64,000 nucleotides of DNA from Pictodentalium vernedei (GCA_031216915.1 CM062296.1:664083838-664147837); one strand, 5' to 3'. Numbered from the stretch's first letter, positions 10,411 to 21,026 are shown. The notes: generated by a model not told the origin, from the letters alone. A program made the numbers and translations.

Positions 10411-11049
10411 CTAAGATAAACAACCACAATACATTTCTGTTGATAGCATCTCTGTCTTCACAGAGACCGTGGGTAAATTTACTCTGATGTCTACTGTGGA
10501 ACTTAACGCGAAATCTTCCTCCATGAGAGGATCTTTTTTCGCTGGGTAAAATTGTGTCATCTTTATCACAACCCGCAAGGTCTCAACCTTCACATATTCC
10601 CTTGTGTGGTCCTTATTGCATTGTAAGCATTGTACTGGACGAGCTTTGGACGCGATTTCTTACTATAGGAGAACCTCTTCTTCGCTATACTATGCGGCTA
10701 AAGTGGAGGCTCTTCCGTCGTTGGTGTAGGGATCACTATGTTGATATTGTTGATTCCTCCATACTAGTCATTGCAACTTTTTAGTATACTTGTTTGACAA
10801 GATCTACTGCAGCCTGTTATTATTAAGGTTACAGGTTTATGTTACCTCATACCTATGCACTCTATGATAGTTTACAATTGAGTCTTATGTCTCTTATCTA
10901 AGTCAGTTAGTAACTTTTCAATAAATAGACTTAGAATCATTAGATTAAATTCCTATACGGAATTTAACTTCGGTTCTTATTTAGCTAAGTAATCATTTGA
11001 GCCTCTGGAAACAGTAGTTTTCAAATTCTGACCTTTTAGACAGTAATTC

Positions 11050-11660
11050 TGTTGGCTTCTCTTTTACTGAAGAGTCAGTGAGTTTCATGCACTATCGGTG
11101 GATGATTTTCACTTTCGTAGTTTCGGAATCACTACTTCCTTTACTCTTTAGGTTGGATTTTCGCATAAGAGTCAGGCTCCTAATTAATATCCGGAACCTA
11201 TTGTTATTAAGGTCCTTCCGTCTTCGTACGGGCATAGGCCTTTACTCTGTCCGGTTAGAGTTTATGTATTTATAAACAGATATCTGTTTATTACTACGGG
11301 CGTAAGCTTCTTCTGTCTTTGATGCCTAATAGAAGGACGTTACGCTCCATTCTATTGCTAATGGATTCAATTAACTATCGATACTGCTTATGGTATATCA
11401 TTGACTCAGCAGTTGTGTTTGAGATTTCGGCTCATGAAGTAAGAGTTCTTCTACATCTTGGGCTTACATTAATAGTATCGCTATTATAGATTTTTGAAGG
11501 CTGCTCATTGCGCTCAGCCATCCACATTCATGAATTTTTATCTCAGAAATATCGAGTCCATTTCTGGAGGCCTCTATTGTTAGCTCTATTATCTACTGCT
11601 CAGAATGTCATTCACTTAACAGTTGCTACTATAGCTAGGTAGGCTGTCTGTTTCGGCAGT
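11050..11660 (+). pseudogene. Tyrosine recombinase remnant of DIRS family 1
   Basis: Reading across frames gives RVSEFHAL (codon for the first Arg at 11071), then a PLLCPVRV segment. AHEVR follows at about 11433-11447 (the H-x-x-R box) and then STFMNFYLRNIESISG near 11520-11565, which contains the candidate nucleophilic Tyr. Order and motifs fit the DIRS tyrosine recombinase, which integrates the circular DNA intermediate without target-site duplication. Multiple stops and frameshifts make it non-functional. Its location next to the right terminal repeat is standard for DIRS elements. Confidence 0.72.
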
Positions 11661-11715
11661 GACTCCGTTCTGCTGCCCTCTTCGCTCTGGGCTATTTGAC
11701 CCAGGGCAAGAAAAA

Positions 11716-11736
11716 GGGGGGGGGGGGGGGGGGGGA
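11716..11736. repeat. Poly-G tract
   Basis: About 20 consecutive G residues follow AAGAAAAA. Assembly length may be unreliable here. Confidence 0.9.
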
Positions 11737-12215
11737 AGGGTGTTCCCTTGGGTCACCTGTTTTACTATGAAAACAAGGGGATACCTCCTCCGGAGTTAGT
11801 AATTCTGAGCTGTTATTGGGATGGTTGTTTAGTGAGAAGTTTATGTTTTAAAAATTCATTCAGGTCTTAGTTTTTAAAGTATAGCTTTTGAATATAGCAC
11901 GTGTCAACGGACATTATTATACAATCCTCAGACACTTTTAAGGGGTATAAAGAGTCTCTATTCTCTAGACTTACTTTATTTATTGGCTTACTTTAAAAAT
12001 TATTAGTATAAGGATTATACTAGATATTAATAGAGTACATGGATGTATGATGCTCAATTTTGGAAGGTGTTGTATCTTTCTAATTTATCATAAATAAGAA
12101 AGATACATGTAAGGCCTAATACTTCTTTTTTCCTAGAGGGGATGACTCTATTTTATATGATTGAGCGTATTCCATCTTGCTCTATGTCCTTGGCCCTCCA
12201 GCCTTTTTACTATTC

Positions 12216-12303
12216 AGCTATGTCTGGGTCATTGGTACAGTATAAAAATGTTAAAAAATTTATAGTAATTTATATATTTTTTATACTTACCAATGACCCA
12301 GAC
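12216..12303. repeat. Internal complementary region of DIRS family 1
   Basis: 12216-12249 is the reverse complement of the left outer end (6114 onward) and 12250-12303 is the reverse complement of the right outer end (to 12605). The join at 12249/12250 therefore records the end-to-end circle junction AAC/ATT. Confidence 0.88.
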
Positions 12304-12364
12304 GGGGATGGCCCTCCCAGGAGTTGGGAACTCTTACCTCCCCGCTGAGTACATAGCACTTACC

Positions 12365-12605
12365 AGGCACTGGTTATAAGAATGATTAATGGCGCCAATT
12401 TCGGAACGTCCTTGACACTGCGCATGCGCAGTAGAGGTGAAGTGTGGAGGGCCATTCAGGACATGTTTTCTTTGGTTTTAGATGCAAATTTTGGGGATTG
12501 GGGGGCAAAATTTGTGTTTGGCCCTATATTTTAAGAGTTAGCACCAGCTATGTCTGGGTCATTGGTAAGTATAAAAAATATATAAATTACTATAAATTTT
12601 TTAAC
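12365..12605. repeat. Right inverted terminal repeat of DIRS family 1
   Basis: Inverted match to 6114-6335, with about 30 extra terminal bases (ATATATAAATTACTATAAA onward) absent from the left end. Unequal ends are normal for DIRS elements. Confidence 0.85.
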
Positions 12606-13558
12606 TTTCCGGACTTTTTTTGGAAACGCTTCAACAGAATGATTTCATTTTTGGTAACCTACTATAGAACGATGACTTACAGATCAAGTTTCACTTGTAC
12701 TCTGTCCATCCATCAGTCTGTTAGTCACACTTTAGTTTTCCAGACTTTTTGGGGAAATGCTCCAACCGAATGATTTCATTTTTGGTAACCTACTATAGAA
12801 CGATGACTTACAGATCAAGTTTAAGTTTCATGCTGATTGCATTATTCTTGTGTGATTTATGGCCCTTGGAAATATGGAAAAGCACCAAAATATCAGTTTT
12901 CTGGACTTTTTTTGGAAACGCTTCAACGGAATGATTTCATTTTTGGTAACCTACTATAGAACGATGACTTATAGATCAAGTTTCATTTGCACTCTGTCCA
13001 TCCGTCAGTCTGTCAGTCACACGTTAGTTTTCCGCACTTTTTTGGGAAATGCTTCAACCGAATGATTTCATTTTTGGTAACCTACTATAGAACAATTACT
13101 TACAGATCAAGTTTGAGTTTCATGCTGATTGCTTTATTCTTGTGTGAGTTATGGCCCTTGGAAATATGGAAAAGCTCCAAAATATCAGTTTTCCGCACTT
13201 TTTTTGGAAACGTTTCAACAGAATGATTTAATTTTGGGTAACCTACTATGGAACGATGACTTACAGATCAAGTTTGAATTAGTTTTCCGGACTTTTTTTG
13301 GAAATGCTTCAACCGAATGATTTCATTTTTGGTAACCTACTATGAACGATGACTTACAGATCAAGTTTGTGTTTCATGCTGATTGCATTATTCTTGTGTG
13401 CATTATGGCCCTTGTTTAAAATTATTGTACACTCATGTTAGTTATATTCTTGTATTTGTACTTCTTAAACTACTAGCCTGAAATGCGGAGATGCTTATAT
13501 ACTCTAGTGTCTTTTATGACAAAAACACCTTATATGACATAAGTGCCGTTGGGGACTA
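12606..13558. mobile_element. Right part of TAGTCCCC-ended element
   Basis: Continues the minisatellite of 5601-6113 with at least five further partial units, and ends with TGCCGTTGGGGACTA, the inverted form of the 5601 end. Confidence 0.65.
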
Positions 13559-13640
13559 ATACCACCTCGGTGGTCAAACACTTGTTTTGAAAAGCCCTGA
13601 TAGTGGCTTCTTGCACTCAACCAGTTAAAACATTAGGATA
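13559..13640. mobile_element. Right end of the split foldback element
   Basis: Contains GATAGTGGCTTCTTGCACTC followed by AACCAGTTAA, the inverted counterpart of TTAACTGGTTGAG at 5395. Confidence 0.6.
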
Positions 13641-13893
13641 ATGAGCCAAGCTTAGTGGACAAGAACTTTTTCACTGGTTGAAATAATGATGTATATGCTC
13701 CTTGCGATGTAAATTCTGCAAACTGCACTGAAGATAATCTATTGAGACGCCTATATTGGTCTTTTAATTCCACTGTTGGCTACCCTCATGAAAAGCATGT
13801 TGAGCTACTGAGATCACAATTTATGTGTTGTGGTAGACACCAGGTTGAGGATCATGGAACTGTTATTATAAATAAAATTTTGTCGAAGATTGG
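13641..13893. repeat. Flank of DIRS family 2 insertion; member of an interspersed repeat
   Basis: The last part (13856-13893) resembles 25861-25898 and 26938-26975, so the second DIRS element inserted into a repeat that has an uninterrupted relative elsewhere in the window. Confidence 0.5.
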
Positions 13894-14142
13894 TTTCTTA
13901 TCAACCTACCAAAATTGTTTACTACAGGCTTGCACTACAGTGGAAGAACCTAACTCGGATAAAATACTCTCTATTTTAATCTTTCCCAAGATTTGGGAAA
14001 GAAAAGTGGTGTAAAAACACCACGAAAAAATAAGCCAAAACTGGGTCGAGCGCCATCGGCGCACACCCAGTATGGGACGCTCTTCCATAGTACAAATCCA
14101 CGACTACCGTAAAACAGTGCGCAGTGCGTGAATTCGTCATTC
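13894..14142. repeat. Left inverted terminal repeat of DIRS family 2
   Basis: Near-perfect inverted match to 19337-19585, including AATCTTTCCCAAGATTTGGG, GTGGTGTAAAAACACCAC and CGAGCGCCATCGGCGCAC. Confidence 0.9.
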
Positions 14143-14689
14143 TTTTGATTATCCGCACATGTGGTGGATGTGTGCCATCTTGCTCAGTAACAGTGATATT
14201 TTAACTTGTCGATAATGGTTTTCCTGTGACTGGAATTATGGATCTGAAGATCGTATAATAACAGGACTGTGTTTTATATATTCTCGTTTATATTTTCAAC
14301 CACATTCTCATTGTATATTATTTACTATTCCGCTTTTGCGAATGTTTTGTTTTTGACATCACGCGATTCGACAATGAATTTTTCGGTTGATGAATTAATT
14401 GTTATTGGAGTTAGGTGTCAATCAGGGACTGTCTGGACAGGATTTCTTCACTCTGTTGAGGGCTGAATTTCTGTTTTTTCGGTCCCTGTCGACCGTCTGG
14501 GTTCTGTCGTGTACCCACCGTTTTTTTTCTGCCACCTTCTCTCGTAGTTGAGGGTGTTCTTCTACTTTCTGTTTCTGTTGAGTTCACCTTTTTTATTCTA
14601 CTACTCTCACCTCTGTTATTTCCAGTTCAGTTCCTTTAGGGCAATTCCTTTTGCCCTCGCCTTGGTGCGTTCTCGTGGTCGTTTCTTCC

Positions 14690-15085
14690 GCACCTGCGGG
14701 TGGTGTGGAACGCTGTCGTTTCGGGAGCCTCCCGACTCGACCACGTCTGGTGTGAGTCTACCCCCTCCGTGGGGGATGTGCAGCTCCTCCCACCCCCGCA
14801 GGGGTGGGGTGGGGGAACACTGTCGTTTCGGGGCCCCCCTGACTCGACCATGTCTGGTGTGAGTTTGACCCCCTCCGTGGGGTATGTGCAGCTCCTCCCG
14901 CTCCCGTGGGGGGGTGGAGAACACTGTCGTTTCGGGGTCGCCCGACTCGACCACCTCTGGTGAGAATTGCTCCCCCTCCGTGGGGGATGTGCAGCTCCTC
15001 CCGCACCAGCGGGGGGTGGGGAATGCTGTCGTTTCGGGGCTTCCCGACTCGACCATGTTTGGTGAGAGTTATTCCCCTTCTGTGG
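14690..15085 (+). repeat. Tandem repeat (about 90-bp units) in 5' region of DIRS family 2
   Basis: Four to five units, each with AACGCTGTCGTTTCGGG or a close variant, CCCGACTCGACCA, GGTGTGAGT or GGTGAGA, and CTCCGTGGGG then ATGTGCAGCTCCTCCC. Open frames on both strands through this block (up to 146 codons on the minus strand) are produced by the repeat. Confidence 0.85.
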
Positions 15086-15231
15086 GGAATGTGCAGTTTT
15101 TTACCGTGGTGGATACTGAAGGAGCTGTTGGATTTCTGGTGAAGAGATGCCTGGTTCCGGGACTATGTGCCCTCTCGAGTCGACATCTGAGGCTGTCACT
15201 AGGGTTGTGACTCCTCCTTTGGAGGCCGAGC

Positions 15232-17062
15232 TTGATGGCTCTCTCTGCTTTTCCGCCAGTTCCAACAGCTCCCGTCGTATCTGCTGCTACTGCTGTTCCA
15301 TCTACAACGTCATTGGGCGCCATTTTTAGCTGGCCTTGGCTTATCCCTGCAAGGGTATGCAGGTATGTCTGTAATGTGGTTGTGGGGTATCGGCCTCAGC
15401 CTTCCCCGACTTCAACTCAGCGAAGTCGGAAGGGGCTTCCGACTGAACCCCCTGCTGTGTCCTCTCAGCCGTTGAGCACAGTAGTTTTATACCTGCAGTG
15501 GTCTGCTGCGGTGTCTGGGAGTGTAGATGAGGGGGTATCGGCCTCAGCCTTCCCTGACTTCAACTCGGCGAAGTTGGAAGTGGCTGCTGACCGGACCCTC
15601 TACTGTGGTCTCTGCGCCGTCGAGCACCACAGTTGTGTTATTGGATTCGGATGTTCTTAGTGGGGACACTATGAACTCTGTGGCGTTTCTGTCCACTCAT
15701 TCTGGCCACACGACCAGTTTTGGGGGACCAACGTCTTTTGTGCAGCCTGGACCTTCTGCCACGCAGAGGTCTGTGGTGACTCTCATGAGTTCCCGCTATG
15801 TTGATCCTTGGGGTGTGTTGTACCCCTATACACATCTGCCTTCAGACATTTCGGCTGCCACTCGTCGTCCCGCATCGGGTGTTTTGGAGGATCATTACCC
15901 TTCGCTGATTAAGAGGGTCAGAGGTGAAGCCACTTTGCCGGTTCATTCCCCTGTCGAACCGGGCAATGAGCTTAGGGAGGCCCTCTCCTTACTCACTCAG
16001 GTTCTGTCAAAGAGCCTTCCCGTTGCTTCCATCGAGTGGTTTCCAGGCACCCCCTATGGCGCCGCCTCCCGGGATTGGAAACAGGCCGCTTTCTGATCCC
16101 CCTGGTGTTCCGACACCATGGGAGGCGTCGGCTGGTTTGCCCACGATGGGCTATGTGTCTTCCGACTCAGGGGAAGAGTCAGACATGCTTGATGTCGAGA
16201 GCCAGCAGTCTTCGGACTTGGGGGCAGCTCTTGATTTTGTGTTTGGGTTCCTTCCGGATCTCAAACCATCAAACCAACCGACAGTGTCAGCCAGGCCGCG
16301 ATCATCGGTCACGTGCCAACGGCCTATGGAGCAACCTGTTTCTGGGCGTCTTCGACCGTGCAAGTCGGTACAGTTGGTTGAAGCATTTTCAGCCATGGAC
16401 TCTAAGCTGAGTTCCAAGGCTATGAAGGCTCTGTTCTTCACCAGGGTTGACACCTTTTTGCCTCCGGTGCGTTATCGTTACTACGATGTCACCAGTCCGT
16501 CAGTCTGCCAGACTTTGACGGTTTTAGATCAGGACTCCAATTCCCTCGGGCTTTCCAAGCCCAAGTCTGCCGGCATTCCGATGGAGTCCATGTTGGGCTT
16601 ATCGAGAGAGATGCTTGGTATGCTTTCTTTCTCAGATCACGTCGTCTCAGCTTTAGCTGCTTATCTGCTTCCAGATAAGTTTGACGAGGTACAGGCTCCT
16701 TTGCGTGTGCTGTCCAAGGCACTCATGCATCTTACACGCATGCCTGTAACATGGCTAATCTGGAATTAGTTCGGAGGGACTCTGTGCTGGACACAGGTCG
16801 ATCCCTTCCTGAGGAGCAGCGCGCTACGCTTCGATCTGCTTCTTTGGCAGGTCCGCAACTTTTCCATGGTTCCGTGTCAACGGTCAGGGATGACGTTCTA
16901 CGTCATTCCAAATATCAGCTGCTGTTTCTTCAGCTTGATCAGCCTTCTAGGGGAGGTAGGGGCCATCCCAAGCCTAACAAGTACCCTTCTGCTTCCTCTG
17001 CAAAGCAAAAGGCTGATCATCGGCAGACTAGAGGGAAGTATCGGGATTCTTCATTCAGTTGA
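15232..17062 (+). pseudogene. gag-like ORF region of DIRS family 2, frameshifted
   Basis: Three overlapping frames must be joined to read a continuous protein, with shifts near 15600, 16050 and 16740. The middle and C-terminal parts show ALFFTRVDTFLPPVRYR, LGLSREMLGMLSFSDHVVSA and then MANLELVRRD with LRSASLAGPQLFHGS. These are characteristic of DIRS gag C-terminal regions as I know them. The last 60 residues are basic and rich in Gly, Pro and Lys, suiting nucleic-acid binding. The family function is packaging of element RNA. The shifts make an intact product impossible. The N-terminal limit is uncertain. Confidence 0.65.
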
Positions 17063-17176
17063 GGTGGTTTCTCCTCTCGCGGGCCTCGTGAAGGTCCTCA
17101 CCTCGACTCGTCCCAGGTTGGAGGAAGGATAGCAGAGTTCGAAGACTGTTGGGCCACCATCACATCCGATCCTTGG

Positions 17177-18260
17177 GTGTTAGATGTTGTTCGGTCTGGG
17201 CTGCGAATATCCTTCCGACGGCACCCCACTCTGACCAGGGTGCCTCTTCCAACCACAGTTCCTTCCGACGTTTTACGTCGGGAACTTTTGTCCACGCAGA
17301 TAGACAATCTCCTGGCAAAGGGGGCGATCGTGGTCATCAAGAACATTCAGTCATTGGGGTTCTATTCCCGCCAGTTCTTGGTGCCAAAGAAGGACGGCCG
17401 ACTCCGACCGGTTATCGATCTGAGTATCCTGAACCAGTCTATCATTGCTCCCAAGTTCAGCATGGAGACTTTCAGGTCGGTCCGCCGTTCAATTCACCAG
17501 AGAGATTTCGCTTCCAGCTTCAACCTGCGAGACGCTTACTTTCACATTCCGATTCATCGGGCGTCACGGAAGTATCTCAGGTTCGCTTTTCTGGGGCAAG
17601 TTTACCAGTTCAAGGCCATGCCTTCCGGCCTCAACCTGGCTCCTTGGGCCTTCACCTGACTGATGTTGCATGTGATAGCTTTCTATCGCACACAGTCCAG
17701 GGTGACTACTTCGGCATATCTGGTCGATATCCTCCAGAGGCATTCCAATGCTGCCTTACTGGAGACGGATGTCACCACTCTGTTGAGCTTGCTCACGTCG
17801 CTTGGATTCAGAGTCAACGAGGAGAGGTCGGAACTGGTCCCTTCTCAGATGTTTTGTCATCTGGGGATGGCTTTCCGCACCCAATTCAATTTGGTGGCAG
17901 TTCCCCAGGCCAAGGCTGTGGTTCTCTCAGCTTTTGCTCTGACTCTGTCCCAGTCCACATCCGCGACGGCACGGAGTATTCTACGGCTGATCGGTCTCTG
18001 CAGTTCAGTGACAGATCTCATTCCTCTAGGTCGGCTGCGTGTCATCAGACCTCTCCAACACTTTCTGCTGTCGTTGGAGGCTGAATGTCGATTCTCTGGA
18101 TCTGGTGCTTCAGTTACCAGATTCTCTTATCCTCACCTTCTCCACTGGACGAATGTTCAGTGGATCACGCAGGGTGTCCTGTTGGATTTACCCACGTCCG
18201 ATCGCGTTCTGGCGGCAGATGTCAGCGATCTCGGATGGGGTGCGACGTTGGATCCTCTAG
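17177..18260 (+). pseudogene. Reverse transcriptase of DIRS family 2, catalytically damaged
   Basis: The frame from 17177 runs to an in-frame TGA at 17660-17662 and reopens in the same frame at 17663. Motifs in order are FLVPKKDGRLRPVIDLS (fingers), FNLRDAYFHIPI (first catalytic Asp), FKAMPSGLNLAPWAFT (palm) and then AYLVDIL where the YxDD box should be. The first Asp of the YxDD pair is replaced by Val, which should abolish polymerisation. Later GFRVNEERSELVPSQ and FHLG-like residues fit the thumb side. The enzyme copies element RNA into DNA. The stop (probably CGA to TGA) and YLVD together show a dead copy. Confidence 0.88.
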
Positions 18261-18772
18261 GTCTTTCCTTCACGGGATGTGGGACCAGGATCGGGCATCT
18301 CTACACATCAGCCAGCAGAGCTTCTTGCTCTTCTTCTGAGTTTCAGGCAGTGGATCCCTCACCTGTCGAATCGTCAGATCCTTCTGTTGTTCGACTATTC
18401 GACAGTGGTTGCTTACATTCGGGACCAGGGCAGCACGCACTCGGTTCCAATGTACGAATTGGCTCGGGATCTTCTACTGCGCACTCAGGATGTCAACGCC
18501 AGTGTGGGATTGTTCGTCACATTTCTGGTCGTCTGTACGTCCTAGCCGACTCCGTCCCGACGGGGCAGGTTCTTTTCCACCGAGTGGATGCTCCATATGG
18601 TGGGTTCCATCGATCTCTTTGTGGCTCGTTGGAACCATCAGGTGGACACTTTTGTGTCCCCATGTCCAGATGCTCTGGCTTTCGCCATGGACGCTCTGGC
18701 CCTCCTTTGGGACGGTCTTGTCGGCTATGCCTTCCTGCCGGTTCCAATTCCGCCTCAGGATCTCTCCTAGAT
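18200..18772 (+). pseudogene. RNase H domain of DIRS family 2, frameshifted
   Basis: Starts in the RT frame with LAADVSDLGWGATLD, which carries the first catalytic Asp. It shifts near 18300 to a frame with ELLALLLSFRQW (catalytic Glu) and LLLFDYSTVVAYIRDQGSTH (Asp), then returns to the RT frame for RHISGRLYVLADS (His and Asp). A third frame continues with GSIDLFVARWN, VSPCPDALAFAMDAL and GYAFLPVP. The domain would remove template RNA. At least two shifts make it non-functional. I saw no methyltransferase domain after it. Confidence 0.8.
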
Positions 18773-18818
18773 ATGAACCTGCAGTCGTCGAATCCTTTCG
18801 ATCACACCCATCTCCTCA

Positions 18819-18960
18819 GTGGGTCTGGGTCAATCTGCATTCTCCTTTTATCTGCGACAGTTGCAGGAGCCGATAGAGGACCTTGGTCCTTGGGGCCCTC
18901 TTTCTTCGGCTCAGGCTGTTGTCTATCCCAGCCTTTCAGCTTTTTTCAGGGTTAGTTCCA
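18819..18960 (+). pseudogene. C-terminal stub of the tyrosine recombinase, DIRS family 2
   Basis: SAFSFYLRQLQEPIEDLGPW and the following PLSSAQAVV align with STFMNFYLRNIESISGG plus AQNVI at the end of the family 1 recombinase, including the Tyr of the FYLR motif. Upstream recombinase motifs (RVSE, HEVR) are absent. The RNase H domain is followed within about 60 bp by this stub, so most of the recombinase gene is deleted. Confidence 0.68.
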
Positions 18961-19153
18961 GCTCTGTGCTGTTACTGTCCTTTCTGTCTGTGTGTCGCAC
19001 TTCATCATACACCTCATCTTTCATTGTCTTTTCTAATGTTTGTGATGCTATGGTTTGATAGGCCTAGGGATCTCTTCCTCTGTCCACAGTTCCAGTGCTA
19101 TTGAGTTATGTGTGGGTTGGTTATGTGATTCCCTCCATCCTTTTGTCTATTCA

Positions 19154-19243
19154 GCCTGTAGTAAACAATTGAGGTAGGTTGATAAGAAATATAAATTTTA
19201 TAGTAAATTTCCTTTCTTATTATACCTACCGAAATTGTTTACA
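19154..19243. repeat. Internal complementary region of DIRS family 2
   Basis: 19154-19189 is the complement of the left outer end with one small difference, and 19190-19243 is the complement of the right outer end. Confidence 0.88.
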
Positions 19244-19336
19244 TGGAGGCCCACCCGTCTTCTTATTCGGGTAAGAATCCTCTTTCCTCCCCGCTGATCA
19301 CATAACTCATAACTCCTGTGTTGTTCGGAATCAACT

Positions 19337-19613
19337 GAATGACGAATTGACGCACTGCGCACTGTTTTACGGTAGTCATGGATTTGTACTATGGAAAAGC
19401 GTCCCATAGTGGGTGTGCGCCGATGGCGCTCGACCCAGTTTTGGCTTATTTTTTCGTGGTGTTTTTACACCACTTATCTTTCCCAAATCTTGGGAAAGAT
19501 TAAAATAGAGAGTATTTTATCCGAGTTAGGTTCTTCCACTGTAGTACAAGCCTGTAGTAAACAATTTTGGTAGGTATAATAAGAAAGGAAATTTACTATA
19601 AAATTTGTATTTC
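19337..19613. repeat. Right inverted terminal repeat of DIRS family 2
   Basis: Inverted match to 13894-14142, with about 28 additional terminal bases (AAGGAAATTTACTATAAA onward). Confidence 0.9.
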
Positions 19614-19639
19614 TATGCAATAAATTATGTATTATGTCA

Positions 19640-19745
19640 CTTGTTCACCAGATTTCCAGATTAGGTATCCCCGTGGAAAGGGAAGAATTTTCTTGATTTT
19701 GCAGTTTGCAACCATGCAATCAAGGGTAACAGGACTATTACTGCA
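19640..19745. repeat. Interspersed repeat flanking DIRS family 2
   Basis: Matches 25945-25980 joined to 26326-26395 (CAGATTT...GGTA-CCCC and GGGTGAAGAGTAACAGGACT versions). It is the right-hand continuation of the repeat at 13856-13893. Confidence 0.55.
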
Positions 19746-20017
19746 AATATACAACAGGAACTTAATTAAGCACCCCTGAAATGTTTCATGACACTGAAGT
19801 TGCTGTTACTGATTATTATGTTTTAATGATTGTTATGTCTTGCAGTACATTTCATCTAGTGAAACATGTTTCTGGTTGATAGTGTATCCCCAAACACATC
19901 CCCTCATCCACATGAAGCATGCTTCCCACGAATGTCACAAAAGACACTATCATCCACATGCAATATCTGGGTAGAAAATAGGAAAATTTGTTACTTCTTT
20001 TATCAATAAATGTTGAC

Positions 20018-21026
20018 ATGGCAAGGAGGAGACTGTCAGAGGCACTAAGATGGCAAATCGTTGGGCATGCATGCAACAGGCATGTCATTCAAAGATATTG
20101 TAAGGCAACTTGTCTACAGTCATTCTGTCATCAGCAGACTTGTCTGAAAACATCAACAACCAACTATGTTAAGGACCGACCAAGGCCTGGACAACCCCAA
20201 AAGACCTCTCCTCAGGAAGATCAGGAGTCTGGCAGGCCTAATTAGGTGTGAACCTTTTGCTTCAAGTGGGGTTTTGAACGCTTTTAGCTCCCCAACAGGT
20301 GTTTGTGCAACAGAACTGTCCGAAACCATCTCAAAGCACTGGGTATGAGCTCCATGCAGAAGGGACATCAAGCATCCAGCTCTGTCTGATCAGCATCAAA
20401 GACGACGTTTGGAGTGGTGTATGGCACGACAACATTGGAATCTCAGCATGTGGAGGAGAGTCCATTGGTCAGACGAAAGTATGTTCCTGCTTTATGTCAC
20501 AGATGGTCGCATTAGAGTGTGGAGGCATAGAAATACTGCTTCCCTGGCCAGGAACATCAGACCCACTGTTCCTTATGGTGGAATGATCTGGGGATGCCTC
20601 ATGATTGTAAACTTGATTATGGTGACTGTATGTGGGAATCTCAGTGGTCATCAGTACATCCGGGACATTCTCAATCCGGTTGTTGTTCTTCATTTTGACA
20701 ACCACCTGTTGGCTACTCGCTTTGTATTCATGGATGACAATGCAAGGCCACATCGTTCCCAGGCTGTGAGAGCATTCCTTCTGAACAATGCTATTATAAC
20801 ACTACCCTGGCCTGCAATGAGCCTGGATTTGAATCCCTTAGAATGCATCTGGGACTTTCTTGGACGTCGTGTGCAAGCAAGGGATCTGCCTGTACAGAAT
20901 TTGGCCTTTGTTTTGCATGAGGAGTGGCAGCAGTTGCCTCTGGACCAAATCGGAAGGCTCACTGGTAGCAATAGGAGGAGGGTTCTGGCTGTCAGCTGGG
21001 CACATGGTGGATACACATGCTACTGA
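20018..21026 (+). pseudogene. Tc1-like (DD34E) transposase, frameshifted
   Basis: Starts MARRRLSEALRWQIVG at about 20018 and shifts frame within 60 bp. The helix-turn-helix region continues in a second frame (SFKDIVRQLVYSHSVISRLV) with a stop, and the catalytic half is open from 20409 to 21026. Catalytic residues are visible: Asp in VHWSDESMF, Asp in FVFMDDNARPH, Glu in SLDLNPLECIWD. The WP...DLNPLE motif and spacing fit the Tc1 DD34E group. The family excises and reinserts at TA dinucleotides. The long intact C-terminal frame suggests moderately recent decay. It has one companion Tc1-like element at 39176, of a different lineage. Confidence 0.85.

Larger units (their letters stand above)
6114..12605 (+). 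mobile_element. DIRS-type tyrosine-recombinase retrotransposon, family 1 (decayed)
   Basis: A 6,492-bp element with inverted, unequal terminal repeats (6114-6335 and 12365-12605) and an internal complementary region at 12216-12303 that is complementary to both outer ends. This arrangement is the hallmark of DIRS retrotransposons. There is no target-site duplication: removing the element rejoins ATCAGT and TTTCCG, the sequence found intact in the neighbouring minisatellite unit at 13186. Inside are a tandemly duplicated gag-like region, RNase H remains and tyrosine-recombinase remains, all broken by stops and shifts. No reverse transcriptase motif was seen. Other fragments of the family lie at 1-158 and 1454-1528. 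Confidence 0.88.
13894..19613 (+). mobile_element. DIRS-type retrotransposon, family 2 (recombinase-deleted)
   Basis: A 5.7-kb element with inverted terminal repeats 13894-14142 and 19337-19613, and an internal complementary region at 19154-19243. TTTC occurs at both outer junctions (13894-13897 and 19610-19613), consistent with recombination through a short shared core and not with a staggered-cut duplication. The interior is GC-rich and codes in the plus direction for gag, RT and RNase H remnants. All but the last ~35 residues of the recombinase are missing. Terminal sequence and proteins differ clearly from family 1, so this is a separate lineage. Confidence 0.9.

Noticed and set aside
14616..15056. 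146-codon minus-strand ORF in a GC-rich region
   Set aside because: It lies wholly in the ~90-bp tandem repeat of the DIRS leader. Its protein is periodic and overlaps open frames in other phases.
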